Counted from the first letter of the stretch, positions 21,481 through 32,589 are shown. The stretch: DNA of 64,000 nt from Ascarosepion bandense (GCA_037127315.1 JBBBDQ010001944.1:226001-290000), one strand, 5' to 3'. Program-made: numbers and translations. The notes: a model not told the origin generated them from the sequence alone.

Positions 21481-21746
21481 CATTTGTAAAAGAGTTAGTA
21501 CGCGACCTAGGTTTCTATCATGAATGGTGTCTTAAGGCGAATTAAAATAACTGATTTTACCGTTTACCGTTTTTAAGAACGCTCACGTAACGGTGATTTT
21601 ATTTAACGCTCACGTGGCAGGGAACTTGTGAAGGAGCAATTTTTAAAATTACAAGAAATTTGCTCTATTTTGTATTGAGCACTTTTTGAAGTATGGTGTT
21701 TCTTTCAATACGGCATCTTATTCCATCTATTCCTACACTATACTTG

Positions 21747-21749
<3 letters not shown>

Positions 21750-21831
<82 letters not shown>
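21750..21831. repeat. Compound (TA)n(GT)n microsatellite
   Basis: About 50 bp of TA followed by about 32 bp of GT. Confidence 0.95.
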
Positions 21832-21836
<5 letters not shown>

Positions 21837-21839
21837 ATA

Positions 21840-22489
21840 ATGATACTTAGTGCCAAGTTGCCATTTTCTCTTCAGTGTACTAGTAGAAAGTAATTTTAGG
21901 AAAGCAGTGTTTTTTCATAAAGTGCTTGATATCAAGACAGATATAAAATGCTAATAGAATTGATACGGAAAAATTTCTCACTCAGCTGAATAGTGTTACT
22001 TCAGTCATACCGACTTCGAAATTTCGTGAAGGCATTATTGAGATATGTTCAGTCTTCATGGTCTTTGTTTTTCTCCGTATTTCATAAATACAAACAAGAA
22101 TCATAGCCTAAAAATAAAATAAAGCAAGCAAAAATACCGACATGGTAAAATAGATCGACACAACATAGTAAAAAAGGGTAAACTTAAAATGATAGAAAGA
22201 GGTCAACTCTATATAAAGCAATTGAGCAGACATGCACGTAGGCACTTTTAAAAGAAGTAAACAATAAAAAGCAATGAAAAGCAATCAACCGCCTTCAAAT
22301 ACTATACCACTTAAGAAAGAACATTCATAAAAAACAAAGACACCAAATTACACCAATCTTCGCATAAATACGAAAACAACTTGGGAAAGAACAACAAAAT
22401 CCCTGAATATTAAAGATATCTCAATAACGTCTCTAGGTAAAATTTGAAGTTGGTTTGATTGAAAATTCATATATAAAGTATATTTACGA
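21840..22489. other. 0.65 kb without recognised features
   Basis: AT-rich. No supported gene. Confidence 0.45.
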
Positions 22490-22745
22490 GTATAAGGCAA
22501 CTTATAAATTAGCCACCAAAATAGAGGGTTGTCTAATACATCGATTACAAGATAACTTTTAATACTGGGTTGTACAGACACTGGTATATATGCTAGTAGG
22601 TAAATATTTCTGGTTGAAAAAATGCACAGTAAAATGCTGAACTACAGCAAATAAATATAGTAAAACTGCTTCTATATCTTGCTTTCATATTAAAATGCAA
22701 TATTCAAGAGACGATCACACAACAATTTACATAATTTATGCCCGG
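22490..22745 (+). repeat. Degenerate direct repeat, left copy
   Basis: Shares, in the same order, the blocks CCAAAATAGAGGGTTG, ACTGGTATATATGCTAG, AAATATTTCTGGTTGAAA, AAAATGCAATATTCAAGAG and ACGATCACACAACAATTT with 23120-23400. Confidence 0.65.
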
Positions 22746-22828
22746 TAACACGCACAAGTAACAAGTAACGAAATCAAATATTCCGTTCTGGATTTTTGGT
22801 GCGTTCACACCAACAATAAAAATGTTAT

Positions 22829-23053
22829 CTAAACTTTTTGGACTATAAAAGAATAAAAATAATGTGAAATAAAGCAAATGTCCACAAATTTAATGCTTTT
22901 AAAAATAGGATGCTCCTTGATGCTTTCCAAGGACAATGAAGATGTGCATTCTTTGCACCAAGTGGCTATCAGTTTTTGACACTTTTTTCGACAATTATAT
23001 ATGAATGTATGCCATTGTCTTTGATTTGTTCTTTCAACTTTATTTGCAAGCAA
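22829..23053 (-). pseudogene. piggyBac-like transposase C-terminus (tentative)
   Basis: A 74-codon open frame on the minus strand. Residues about 12-48 read QWHTFIYNCRKKCQKLIATW then CKECTSSLSLESIKEHPIF. The C-x3-C, then TWCKEC, then L-x-L-E, then EHPIF pattern resembles the cysteine-rich zinc-binding tail of piggyBac transposases, which usually ends C..C with a YH motif. The cysteine and histidine that would complete the finger are changed (SLE in place of a C), so it looks dead. It sits between two degenerate direct repeats. The rest of the transposase, including the catalytic aspartates, is not seen. A chance resemblance remains possible. Confidence 0.4.
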
Positions 23054-23119
23054 ATACTCAAGAGTTCCACTAATTCCAATTAACGTATATTCCCGCGTAT
23101 CAAGCGACCTTTAAATCTG

Positions 23120-23400
23120 AAAAAATACTACCCCAAAATAGAAGGTCAGCTAATATAACAGTCACAAAAAGCTAACCTTTAATCCTGTAGTGTGTCGGTA
23201 CTGGTAAGTAGGCTTCCTCCTTGGTTCGCGGTAGCCTAATAAATGCCTCGGTATGGTAACTACCGATATAAATATTTCTGCTTGAAACATGCAAAAGCTA
23301 AACTACACGTATCAATGTAATAAAACTTATTTTACTTCTAGATTTCAAAATAAAATGCAATATTAAAGAGACGATTACACAATAATTTGGAAAAGTTGTA
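23120..23400 (+). repeat. Degenerate direct repeat, right copy
   Basis: Right partner of 22490-22745, offset by about 620-650 bases. It brackets the piggyBac-like frame. Confidence 0.65.
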
Positions 23401-24089
23401 TATGTGTGTGTGTGCGCATGTGGGTGTTTAAACAGCTTTTGTCAAACTAAAGTTCCATGTGTTAATGGGTTTTTTTTTCGCATTTTTTTAATAATTTGTT
23501 ATCCTCAAATTAATATTATGTATAAATATTGCAAGTTAATAGATTCCTGTTTTCTTCGGTGTTTTTCTTTAAGTACTTTCGAACGGCTCCTTAATTATCA
23601 GTCTCCGGTTGTTATCAGTGTGGCAGACAGGATTATGGTAGCTACGTTCCGGCGTTTTGGTAACTTTCAGATACAAACATGTGTGCATCTTGTAAATAGC
23701 ATCATCTTTAAATCTATTATAACAAAAAAAAAAAAGATATTATTTACTATACTGGAAGTGGTCAAAAATAATGTCTATCATATTAGGATGTGGTCTCTAC
23801 AATCGTCATTTAGACCGGCTAATCAATCCCTGTCGGGGACGCCAAGGTAGAATTTTGTTTGTTCAACAATCACAGAGCCAAACTGCGTGTTATAATGGCA
23901 ACTAAGCTAAGCGGATCTTTGTTACAATTTTTGGACGATAAACATAATCAGCAGCTTGAACAACGCCGCTACACTCAAAACCTTGGACTTGGGAATTCCT
24001 TACAGCAGAATTATTAGCACCATTCAAACAGTATTTTCTTAGATTGTTATGGTGCCCTCCTACGAGGAATGGACTCTTCCTCTTGTGAT
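23401..24089. other. 0.7 kb without recognised features
   Basis: A 148-codon open frame on the plus strand (23404-23850) has no recognisable motif and begins in a TGTG-rich simple repeat. I treat it as unsupported. Confidence 0.4.
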
Positions 24090-24500
24090 ATATAGTTAAG
24101 GCAGTTAAAAGCAGTCAAGTACGGCAGTTGCGGATAGCTAGTTCTGCTGGACGCATTGTTGAACTCGGGTGGAGAGTAATAACACAATCAAAACTCTACC
24201 CTTCAGCAGAATCTCGACTGGGGAAAATCAGACATTAAATTGACCCGGATTGCCCAAATTAAAAAAGGCCTTGTGCCACATATTGTTTTAAGTGAGAAGG
24301 CAACTAAATACTAGTTGACAGCTAGTACGCAGTTAAGACCAGCTACGACTCAATCAGCAGCGTAACTGTACCGTTCGGACTTACTATATTTTTTTACTGA
24401 CTACTATCTCTTATTTGTATCTATGTTCTTGTTATAATAATACACTACTTTGAACCTACCTTCTGTTTTCCGTGTCTTACTTTCGGCCCAACCGGTCACT
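24090..24500 (+). mobile_element. Possible solo LTR or LTR fragment (weak)
   Basis: The sequence has an LTR-like flavour. It is moderately GC-balanced, with GTTATAATAATACACTAC (a possible polyadenylation-signal region) followed by a pyrimidine-rich stretch ending CGGTCACTACA at about 24505. No second LTR, tRNA primer site or integrase is seen, so this remains a guess. Confidence 0.2.
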
Positions 24501-24727
24501 ACAACTTTGCGGCAAAGTATCGCCACAACAACTCCACAACGAATTGACTACGAAGATCCATAATATATGTAAACCTCTGGTATGGTTTTCAGTCGGATTC
24601 CAGCCGTGCCGCTCCAATTTTCTTGTGTTTCGTAAATTGTTGGCCAAACAATAAAGGTCGGGGAAAAATGGGTTCCGTGTCTACGTAAACATAGGTACAA
24701 AATAAGAGAAAAAAATCGTATCCATTG

Positions 24728-25011
24728 CATTTCTTCTTCTTCTTCTTCTTCTTCTTCTTCTTCTTCTTCTTCTTCTTCTGTATGCTGCTGTTTCTTCTTC
24801 TTCTTCTTCTTCTTCTATATGCTTCTTCTTCTTCTTCTATATACTTCTTCTTCTTCTTCTTCTTCTTCTATATGCTTCTTCTTCTTCTTCTTCTTTTTCT
24901 TCTTCTATATGATGCTTCTTCTTCTTCTTCTTCTTCTATATGCTTCTTCTTCTATATGCTTCTTCTTCTTCTTCTTCTTCTTCTTCTTCTTCTTCTTCTT
25001 CTTCTATATGC
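24728..25011. repeat. (TTC)n array with TATATGC interruptions
   Basis: (TTC)n blocks separated about eight times by TATATGC, TATATAC or TATATGATGC. This higher-order pattern matches the 3' tail of the adjoining RTE fragment, read in reverse (TTCTTCTATATGCTGC). The Leu, Ser and Phe homopolymer frames across it are artefacts. Confidence 0.95.
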
Positions 25012-25012
25012 T

Positions 25013-25700
25013 GCGCTACTTCAGGACGTAGGCAAGTTGTTCTCTGCACCTTCTTATCCCTTGAAGTTCTTAGCCGCTTTTCTCTCACTGCTAAGGCTAC
25101 ACTATTGTTCCGTCATCCAGACACCCAAACTCCTCAGATAAAGAGCTCTCTGCCTTTGTCTATTTCTTTTGTTCTAAATATAATCCGTGATGGTTAATTT
25201 CACATACCTTCTTTCTTCATTATACATTTCACGAATTTTGGCTGTCCTTTTCTAGTTCTACTGTTTGAAGTTCATTCTTCCACCATTTAATTTAAATATA
25301 CCTCGTGTCTTACTCGCTAAGGAATTTTCAGTGTCCTTGACAAGAAACATCTGCCTTCTGCCTAGAGTTTTTCCCCATCCTCGCGGTATTTACGACGATA
25401 TGAGAGCATGAATATGATATAGGAGTTCAGTACTGTTTTCTTTGTTTCTAATGAGTTTTTTCGTTTCTCTTTATCTTGATTTACTATTTGCAATACTTTT
25501 TTCGTTAGTCCAATAATGGTGACGCGGTTTCTATCCTGTGAAAAAAAACATTGTCAGATATTTCAACTTCTGTACCTGCTTGATATTTATACCCCTAATT
25601 TGGAACTCGCTTCTTATTATTTTTCTCTTGAGCAGATAACAAATTTAAGACCGATCAATTTTGAACTGTGTATTGCACTCAATCTGAAAATTGGGGTTTG
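25013..25700 (-). mobile_element. RTE-like LINE 3' end, strongly decayed
   Basis: Starts with ACTTCAGGACGTAGGCAAG (compare CTTTCAGGACGTAGGCGATC at 29470) and proceeds through TTTTCTAGTTCTACTG-type blocks to CAACTTCTGTACCTGCTTGA near 25565. The last block matches the far end of the 1182-1845 copy. Coding is obliterated. Confidence 0.6.
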
Positions 25701-26214
25701 ACTTGATAAATAATAACATAATTTTTTTTTTCAAAATACATAGTGGATTTTGAAAACATGAGTTTAAGTATTCAATTTAGAGTCAACTCATTTCATTCCG
25801 GTGATCAGTATAAGCCTTATAACACAACGTTCCTTATAAAATATATAATTGAAATATATGCAGTTAGTTTGTTTGCTTTAGAAATAGTGAGCTACCAAAG
25901 ATGAGATGACAGATGAGATTCATCAACGCTGAAGCAACACACGTGTCAAATTTGATTAACTTCTTACATAAAGGAATTTGTGAATCAGAACTTGCAAATT
26001 TTTCAAATAATTAACTGCAAGAGGTTCTAAAGAATGCAAAAAACAATCGAATTGCAAACTTTACTTGCACATTCGTAAAGAGTGGAAAAAGCAGTTCAGT
26101 TAATATGGACAAGAAGGAAGACACAAACATGTTATTGCTAAATAGTTTTGCCATCAAATATGACCTTCATTTACTTCAAAGGGAATTTATACTGAACAAT
26201 TTAGCTATTTGTTT
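25701..26214. other. 0.5 kb without recognised features
   Basis: AT-rich. Nothing recognised. Confidence 0.5.
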
Positions 26215-26720
26215 GAAATCATTTCCTCCCAAGCAAAGCAGTTTTACTGCCACTGGTGCGCAGGGGGCTACGTAAATGATGAGAAATAGAAACAAGTTAT
26301 AGTGGGTTTCAGGAAATGGGTAAGAGAAGGGTGAGAATACTGGTGTGATGAGAGTAGAGTGGACGAAGAAAAGAACATGAGAGAAAGGATGCGAGTCAGA
26401 GAGATAGGAGATGACAGTTGACCTTACATATAAATTCTTTTAGATTGTATTTGTCGGGGAAGCATGTATACGAAGGGAATTCCATAGGCGTGAAGCGCAA
26501 GAAAAGAAGCTGGTAGAGAAGAAGTTGCAGCTACATTTTCCTGGTTTCACAGTAAAAGGGTGGGACCTAGTAGATAGTCTAGTAGCTCGAGTAGATTCAT
26601 GCAAAGAGGACACCAGTGAGCTAAGCTCATCGAAGCAGAAGTCAGGAAAGTATTTGTAGAAGAGACACAGGGAAACCATATAACGCCGGTGAAAAAGTGA
26701 ATTCAACTGAGTCGGGATCG
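26215..26720 (-). mobile_element. CR1/L2-like LINE 3' end
   Basis: The minus-strand frame 26440-26706 (88 codons) reads MVSLCLFYKYFPDFCFDEL, SSLVSSLHESTRATRLSTRS, HPFTVKPGKC, then FFSCASRLWNSL. The 3' tail lies at 26216-26290 (CCCAAGCAAAGCAGTTTTAC). Truncated, with the final NLQ-type motif lost. Confidence 0.8.
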
Positions 26721-27164
26721 ATCACATTACAAATTCTTCGTTGGATTTTGTTAAGAACCCCCATATGTTAATGGCCAATGTTTGGTGTTATTGGTTATAT
26801 AGTGTAATAATTTCCGTGAGATTTTCAATAAACAATTCAAGTTTAAAAGATGTCTTATAATTTGTGTTTAGCAGTATTATTGTGTAATATACAGTTTTAT
26901 GTAATTTTAGTTTTATCTGTATATATTTCTGAGACGAGGCATTTTAACTATTTATACAGTTCATCGTTATTGTCATATTCACAAGGAAGATTATGTTCTG
27001 CCAGTGTTCCAAGAGAAAAGATTGATTTGCATTAGAAATTAGCATTGAAACTCTTTTACCTTGAATCGTGCCCAGTTAAAAATATGCATCTATCGAAGCA
27101 ACGAGAACAACAATAATAACAGTGATGTTATTAGTATTAGTGGTAGTAGACCTAAAGGTATCTC
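26721..27164. other. 0.44 kb without recognised features
   Basis: AT-rich. Nothing recognised. Confidence 0.45.
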
Positions 27165-27459
27165 TGTCAGTTGTGCCACACGGGATACACGTTTTTGGGG
27201 GATTATATCTCGACTTACTGGGCAGAAGATTATCTCGCAGTAGGTTACCAATGCTTTTTGCGTTAGACTGGTTGCTAGCCATATTTATAGAACCCAATCT
27301 GTTCTATTATGTAACCCATAACTGGAGGGCATAGACGGATTAATACCTTTCCCAAGGGTATTTGTGCGTAAGTGAATGCAACGAATTCAACTAGAATTCG
27401 AACTCGACGCCCCGATTTTTCGTTACTAGTCGATAACCACTGCACCACAACGTACATCT
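27165..27459 (-). mobile_element. tRNA-derived SINE
   Basis: Reverse orientation. The 3' end begins near GTCAGTTGTGCCACACGGG and the head ends with CCACTGCACCACAACGTAC at 27459. The B-box-like GAATTCGAACTC is at about 27395-27406. The body is slightly diverged. Confidence 0.8.
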
Positions 27460-29459
27460 GTAATAGTCATTAAGAAATGTGTTCTCGAACTGGCTGCTGT
27501 TCTCTGTAAAATGTACAATATAACGAGTCAGTTTTCGAATCGTCGTATTGTACTCAATTTGAAAGTTGTTGTTTTTATGATAGATAATGGCACAAAATAT
27601 TTCTTTTAAAATCGTTATCGTTTTTGTATGAAACGATTTTAAATGATTAAGTTTAAGTTCAAAATCGTAGCGTTATAATGTTTTTCCGGTTATCAGTAAA
27701 AGCCTGGAGTATATAAAATTTGTAATTTTAAATTGCATGGGTAAAATTGTACAAGCGCACTAAATAGTTGTACCATTAAATAAAACCTTGGAATAATTTA
27801 GCTATATGATGATTTAGCTATATGATGATGTAACATGTTATACAGGGCAGTTGTTTTAGTGCCGTGTTAAATAAAAGATGCAAATTAAAAATATTTTGTC
27901 ATATAATTTGCATCGAGCAGTATTATGCTATTATATGCATTCTTATTTTTTCATTTCTTGCTAATAATAATTATAAATGGTGTAAGATCTTATTTATTTA
28001 ATAGCTTTTACAAATCATTTAATTTTTTAAACATTTCCGTATCGATTACAGTAATAAATTCCTCATTTTGTTTGTGGTGATTTACAATTAGAATTTTGTT
28101 TTGAATATTGTTTCCAATTAATGTATTTAATATAAAAATATCAATTTTTATTATTCTTAAAATGGCAAAATTGCATGAGATGATACTGTTTAAAAAATAA
28201 TAAATTTAAACCGGGCAGAACTTTTCAGCTAGATCACTTCATATCTTTATAGCGTTACGAGAAACATTGGAAATGAAAATTCAGGAAAAAGTTGATTACA
28301 ATATTTCAGTAATACTGCAATAATGTCACGTACCACCAAACCAAAATACAACAGATCTGTAATATTGCAACTACGTAGTGTTAGTGTGGTGATAAACTAA
28401 AAAAAAAAATGAGATAAGAAAAACAACTTATCGAGTTTCATATTGATGTCAGGTTTTCAAACGACCTTTAAAACTAAATGCTCAAAAATTGTTGAAATAT
28501 AATAATTCTGTCTATTCCTTTTTTATTTCAACACCTGTTACATTAAACTACATCTTTTGAACGAGTGCAATACGGTTATTTTTTTTAATAGTGAAAAATC
28601 AATCCCTGTATTTTTGTCTTTTTGAAGTTGATGGTTATTCCTTTTTCTTTCTCGTTTTTTTTTGTCAACTCGAAGTTTCTTTTGTTTATTATTTCTTTTT
28701 TCCTCTTGCTTCCTTTTTAGAACTATTTTTTTCAGCGGATGAAACTTATTTCATTTTTGAATGGATTTCAGCATTTGTAAAAAGTGTAACAAAAGTAGCT
28801 ATGTTCCTTGTGTGGCAAATGATAATTTCTTTTTTTTCTAATCAACGACTGAATTATGTCTCTGTTTGGTTTCATATATGTAATACGGCTGATGCTACTA
28901 CGAAACGCCTATCCTGTGCATGTTTTTTTATATCACAACAGAAACACCTGGATGTCATTATTGCGCTGAATTGCTCACATTAGCAGACAAAATATTCACA
29001 TGACACTTCGCTCTGGGCGCACAAAAAATCCATAAATATTTGTGTCCATTATTTCCGTCCTATAAACAAACGACTCACCAATTATTTTTATAACATTTAC
29101 TTTGGAAGAAGAGTGCAACTCAGTCAATTTCTCATTATATATCACATGCTTTTTGTATCTGAAGGGAAAAGTAATGAATAAATAATATACGTCTTTATCC
29201 GAATTTTTCGATTAGAAAATGTTAAAACATTGGGGTATACAGTGAAGTCTAAAATTATGTCTACAGTAATTAAAGACATAACGCGCACAGAAAATGATTT
29301 GTATTGATTATTCATGTAATACTGATATAATACTTAATGTATACTACTTCTGATGTATAATTTCCGCTTTTTTTGTTTAGCAAATATATTATTAAAAATA
29401 TAAAATACAATTACATTTCTCTTATTTTTTTTGCAATTCACTATTCTTCTTGTTTTATG
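27460..29459. other. 2 kb without recognised features
   Basis: Very AT-rich. The longest open frame (28591-28983, plus, 130 codons) is Phe-rich because of T-runs and has no motif. I see no exon, RNA or transposon signature that I can support. Confidence 0.5.
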
Positions 29460-29590
29460 TAACTTGTCCTTTCAGGACGTAGGCGATCATGGCCTTCCAC
29501 GTCTTCCTATCCCTGGTGGCTCTTAGCACGGTTTCTCCTGTAACGTCTCTCAGCCCCCATGCTGTCATCCACCTGTTCAGGCCTTTTAAA
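29460..29590 (-). mobile_element. RTE-like LINE extreme 3' end
   Basis: CTTTCAGGACGTAGGCGATC, then ATGGCCTTCCACGTCTTCC, then CCTGGTGGCTCTTAGC correspond on the minus strand to a KATRDRKTWKAMIAYVLK-like C-terminus. Only about 130 bp inserted. Confidence 0.7.
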
Positions 29591-29834
29591 TTTGAAATAA
29601 TTTGGGATCATTTATCAAGTCTTTCTTCGATATCTTTTGAGTAAAAGTTCTTGGTTTTTTGTGTGTAAAAGTTTTTGACCAAAGAGTTGAATTGAAACCC
29701 TTGCGCAAATTAATTGAAACGTAACGAATAATGTATTCCTAAAATCATTCACACTGACCCTAATCACGTAAAGTCGTCTCTTGGGCTTGTTTTTTTGTTT
29801 TGTTTTTTCCGACCACATTTTTCTTTATGTTTTT

Positions 29835-30095
29835 TTACTGATTTATCCAGTTTGTTTTTTCGCTATGATGACACGACTGACAGTTGAAAAAATGATGCCA
29901 ACAATATTTGGGATCTCTCTTTAAGGCTTGCCAGTGTGTTCCCGCAGCGTTGCAATTTTCGAAAGCTTCCTTGGAGTAACGTCCTTTGCAAACAATGGCT
30001 GTAGGACAACTAATCGACAGTCGAGACAGTAGTATCTGGACGTGATCAAAATAGGATGCCATCGCGGATGATGCAATTCTTTCAAGGTAAAACAA
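29835..30095 (-). CDS. Possible Cys-rich exon, unrecognised (tentative)
   Basis: An open frame on the minus strand with higher GC than its surroundings and an even spread of residues. It contains SCPTAIVCKGRYSKEAFENC, then KYCWHHFFNCQSCHH, eight cysteines or so in about 65 residues with no repeat relationship in this window. A plausible splice acceptor (CACGTCCAG) lies just inside the frame at its upstream end, and a weak donor (ATCAGTAAAA) at its downstream end. The spacing does not match a Cys domain I can name. I do not claim a function. It could equally be a chance frame or the remains of an unrecognised transposon. Confidence 0.2.
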   Translation of the reverse strand: MFYLERIASSAMASYFDHVQILLSRLSISCPTAIVCKGRYSKEAFENCNAAGTHWQALKRDPKYCWHHFFNCQSCHHSEKTNWINQ

Positions 30096-30275
30096 ATTTT
30101 ATCAAAAACCCCGAAAATAAATTCATATTACTGCACACCAGTGTTAATGACTAATAAGTGAATCTGAGGAAAAATAGAAATTGATTACATTCTGTAACTC
30201 CAAATAGTGTAAAATTGACCGTATAGCGAAAGAAACAGAAATAGAGAAGTTGTTTCAATTACTTTGCACAAGGGT

Positions 30276-31162
30276 GTCAGTCAGTTAAGTGCCATACGTG
30301 ATACACGCTTGGGTGATCATGTCTCGAAAGAGACAGAATTGACTGGGCAGAAGATTATCCCGCAGTAGGTTGCCATTTTTTCTGTGGTAGACTAGCTGGC
30401 TAATATTTAGTGGGGGATCAGTTTATTACTTCATAACAATAGAAGACAGATTCCCCACTTTATGCAAAAATAGAAGTTTTAATTGTTTTCAACTATTATA
30501 TTCAGTCAGTCAGTTAAGTGCCATACGTGATACACGCTTGGGTGATCATGTCTCGAAAGAGACAGAATTGACTGGGCAGAAGATTATCCCGCAGTAGGTT
30601 GCCATTTTTTCTGTGGTAGACTAGCTGGCTAATATTTAGTGGGGGAACAGTTTATTACTTCATAACAATAGAAGACAGATACCCCACTTTATGCAAAAAT
30701 AGAAGTTTTAATTGTTTTCAACTATTATATTCAGTCAGTCAGTTAAGTGCCATACGTGATACACGCTTGGGTGATCATGTCTCGAAAGAGACAGAATTGA
30801 CTGGGCAGAAGATTATCCCGCAGTAGGTTGCCATTTTTTCTGTGGTAGACTAGCTGGCTAATATTTAGTGGGGGATCAGTTTATTACTTCATAACAATAG
30901 AAGACAGATACCCCACTTTATGCAAAAATAGAAGTTTTAATTGTTTTCAACTATTATATTCAGTCAGTCAGTTAAGTGCCATACGTGATACACGCTTGAG
31001 CGATCATGTCTCGAAAGAGAAATGACTGACTGGGCAGAAGATTATCCCGCAGTACGTTGCCATTTTTTCTGTGGTAGACTAGCTGGCTAGTATTTAGTGG
31101 GGGATCAGTTTATTACTTCATAACAATAGAAAACAGATACCCCTCTTTATGCAAAGTAGAAG
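30276..31162. repeat. 229-bp tandem array containing inverted SINE tail
   Basis: CAGTTAAGTGCCATACGTG begins units at 30282, 30511, 30740 and 30969, a constant 229-base period. Copies 1-3 are almost identical and copy 4 is slightly diverged. The first ~115 bases of each unit are the 3' tail of the tRNA SINE in reverse orientation. The remainder (TAATATTTAGTGGGGGATCA and GAAGACAGATACCCCACTTT) is not SINE. Confidence 0.95.
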
Positions 31163-31345
31163 TTCCTTCCTTCCAGTTATGGGTCAAATAGCAGGACAGA
31201 TTGGGTTCTATAGCCTTGGTCGCAACCAGTCTACCGCAGAAAGCAATGGCAACCTACTGCGGGACAATCTTCTGCCCAGTCAGTCATGTCTCTTTCGAGA
31301 CATGATCGCCCAAGCGTGTATTACGTATGGCACTTAACTGACTGA
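31163..31345 (+). mobile_element. tRNA-SINE 3' half, facing the 229-bp array
   Basis: Starts at CCTTCCTTCCAGTTATGGG and runs to CACTTAACTGACTGATT. Opposite orientation to the SINE pieces in the array, so array and SINE make an inverted pair. Confidence 0.85.
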
Positions 31346-31561
31346 TTACTGAGAAAATGTGCTGGTTTCATGCATAAGATTCTGCGGATATTATGGACCG
31401 AGAATGTGTGCAACGATGAGGTTTTGGAGAGAATATAAATGAAGAGATAACTTATAAAATATATTTTGATAAGGATTTCATCAGACCAGAAAATACAAAT
31501 AGAACCATTCTTAATTTTCGGACTGACGAATGGGCATCACAAATTTACCCGTCGAAATAAA

Positions 31562-31603
31562 TTATAATTTATAACCGCTTTAGATTAGGCGGTGACTTTT
31601 TTC

Positions 31604-31646
<43 letters not shown>

Positions 31647-31735
31647 TAATTACTTAGTTCTTGGTTTATAATAAAATTAGACCAATTCACATTTGTATTA
31701 AAAAGTGTTACATTGTAGGAATTTGCCTGAAGACA
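31562..31735 (+). repeat. Dispersed repeat with internal TA tract
   Basis: ACCGCTTTAGATTAGGCGG, then TA tract at 31606-31642, then TTACTTAGTTCTTGG and AGACCAATTCACATTTG. The same order is at 32960-33110. Confidence 0.75.
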
Positions 31736-31739
31736 CCAA

Positions 31740-31995
31740 TCATGGTAAAAACCGAGGTCGCGTAAAAAGTCGTTTACAAATGGAATATATATATAAGTTA
31801 GATTGTAAAAATACTCGTGTCGAAAATCCTTCCTCGAAAGAAGGAAAAATGTTTTTTTAAAAAAGAAAGAGCTTTGTACATCAACGTCAGTCAAGAGTTC
31901 GGACCGAGACCAGCACAAAGCCCCAAAGAAAAAACCCCGATACGAGTAATCAACTAAAAAAAGCGATCAGTACAGAGGTAGAGCGAAATAAATAA
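31740..31995. other. About 250 bp unrecognised
   Basis: Sequence between two repeats. The piece CCTGAAGACACCAATCATGG echoes GTTTCTATCATGAATGGTG of the 21.5 kb copy only loosely. Confidence 0.35.
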
Positions 31996-32000
31996 ATCAC

Positions 32001-32110
32001 ATAATGACCCAGACAGACCTACCTAGGTCTTACCTAAACGCATCATCAGGGAAAGTTTTCCCTGACGATCCGTTAAGGTGAAACCTAGGTAGGTCCGTCA
32101 GGCTCATTAG
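32001..32110. repeat. 110-bp imperfect palindrome
   Basis: Left arm AATGACCCAGACAGACCTAC and right arm CCTAGGTAGGTCCGTCAGGC pair. The centre contains CATCATCAGGGAAAG / TTTTCCCTGACGATC, with almost no loop. Confidence 0.85.
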
Positions 32111-32111
32111 A

Positions 32112-32113
<2 letters not shown>

Positions 32114-32168
<55 letters not shown>
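32114..32168. repeat. (TA)n microsatellite
   Basis: Pure TA tract between two inverted-repeat structures. Confidence 0.95.
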
Positions 32169-32173
<5 letters not shown>

Positions 32174-32287
32174 CTTTGCTAATGGATGCACCAGCATGAT
32201 AGACTCCTTCAATGTAAGCGGTTGCTGTAAATTCTTAGGAAAAAAAATTAATGCTACTGGCAACATATATATAATAATTTAATTTCG

Positions 32288-32335
<48 letters not shown>

Positions 32336-32378
32336 GTCAGAATCACATTGAACTAGTAAACATATATATATCGGAAAT

Positions 32379-32416
<38 letters not shown>

Positions 32417-32585
32417 ATTTCCGATATTTTCAGATGCTCAAATTTTTAAGCTTTGTTTCCAGTAGCATTAAAATCGTGTTTTTTTTTGGTTTTGTTTTTT
32501 TGTTTTTTTTGCTAAGAATATACAGTAATCGTTGACATTGAATGGGTCTATGATGCTGGTGCGTCCATTAGCAAAGAACACTACT
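32168..32585. repeat. Nested inverted repeats with TA loops
   Basis: Outer arms: TTGTTCTTTGCTAATGGATG at 32168 onward pairs with CGTCCATTAGCAAAGAACAC near 32562-32581, and AATGCTACTGGCAACA pairs with TTTCCAGTAGCATTA near 32455. Inner arms: CGGAAATGTTTATATAT at 32372 and ATAAACATTTCCG at 32412. TA tracts lie at 32291-32332 and 32381-32411. A foldback within a foldback. Confidence 0.8.
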
Positions 32586-32589
32586 GAAC

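Noticed and set aside
23404..23850. 148-codon frame as a gene
   Set aside because: Starts inside TG-rich simple sequence. No motif or splice context.
24725..25197. Leu/Ser/Phe-rich protein of 138 codons
   Set aside because: It is a translation of the (TTC)n array plus an RTE 3' end on the opposite strand.
28591..28983. 130-codon frame as a membrane protein
   Set aside because: Rich in Phe because of T runs, no start or splice context, no family motif, no repeat evidence.
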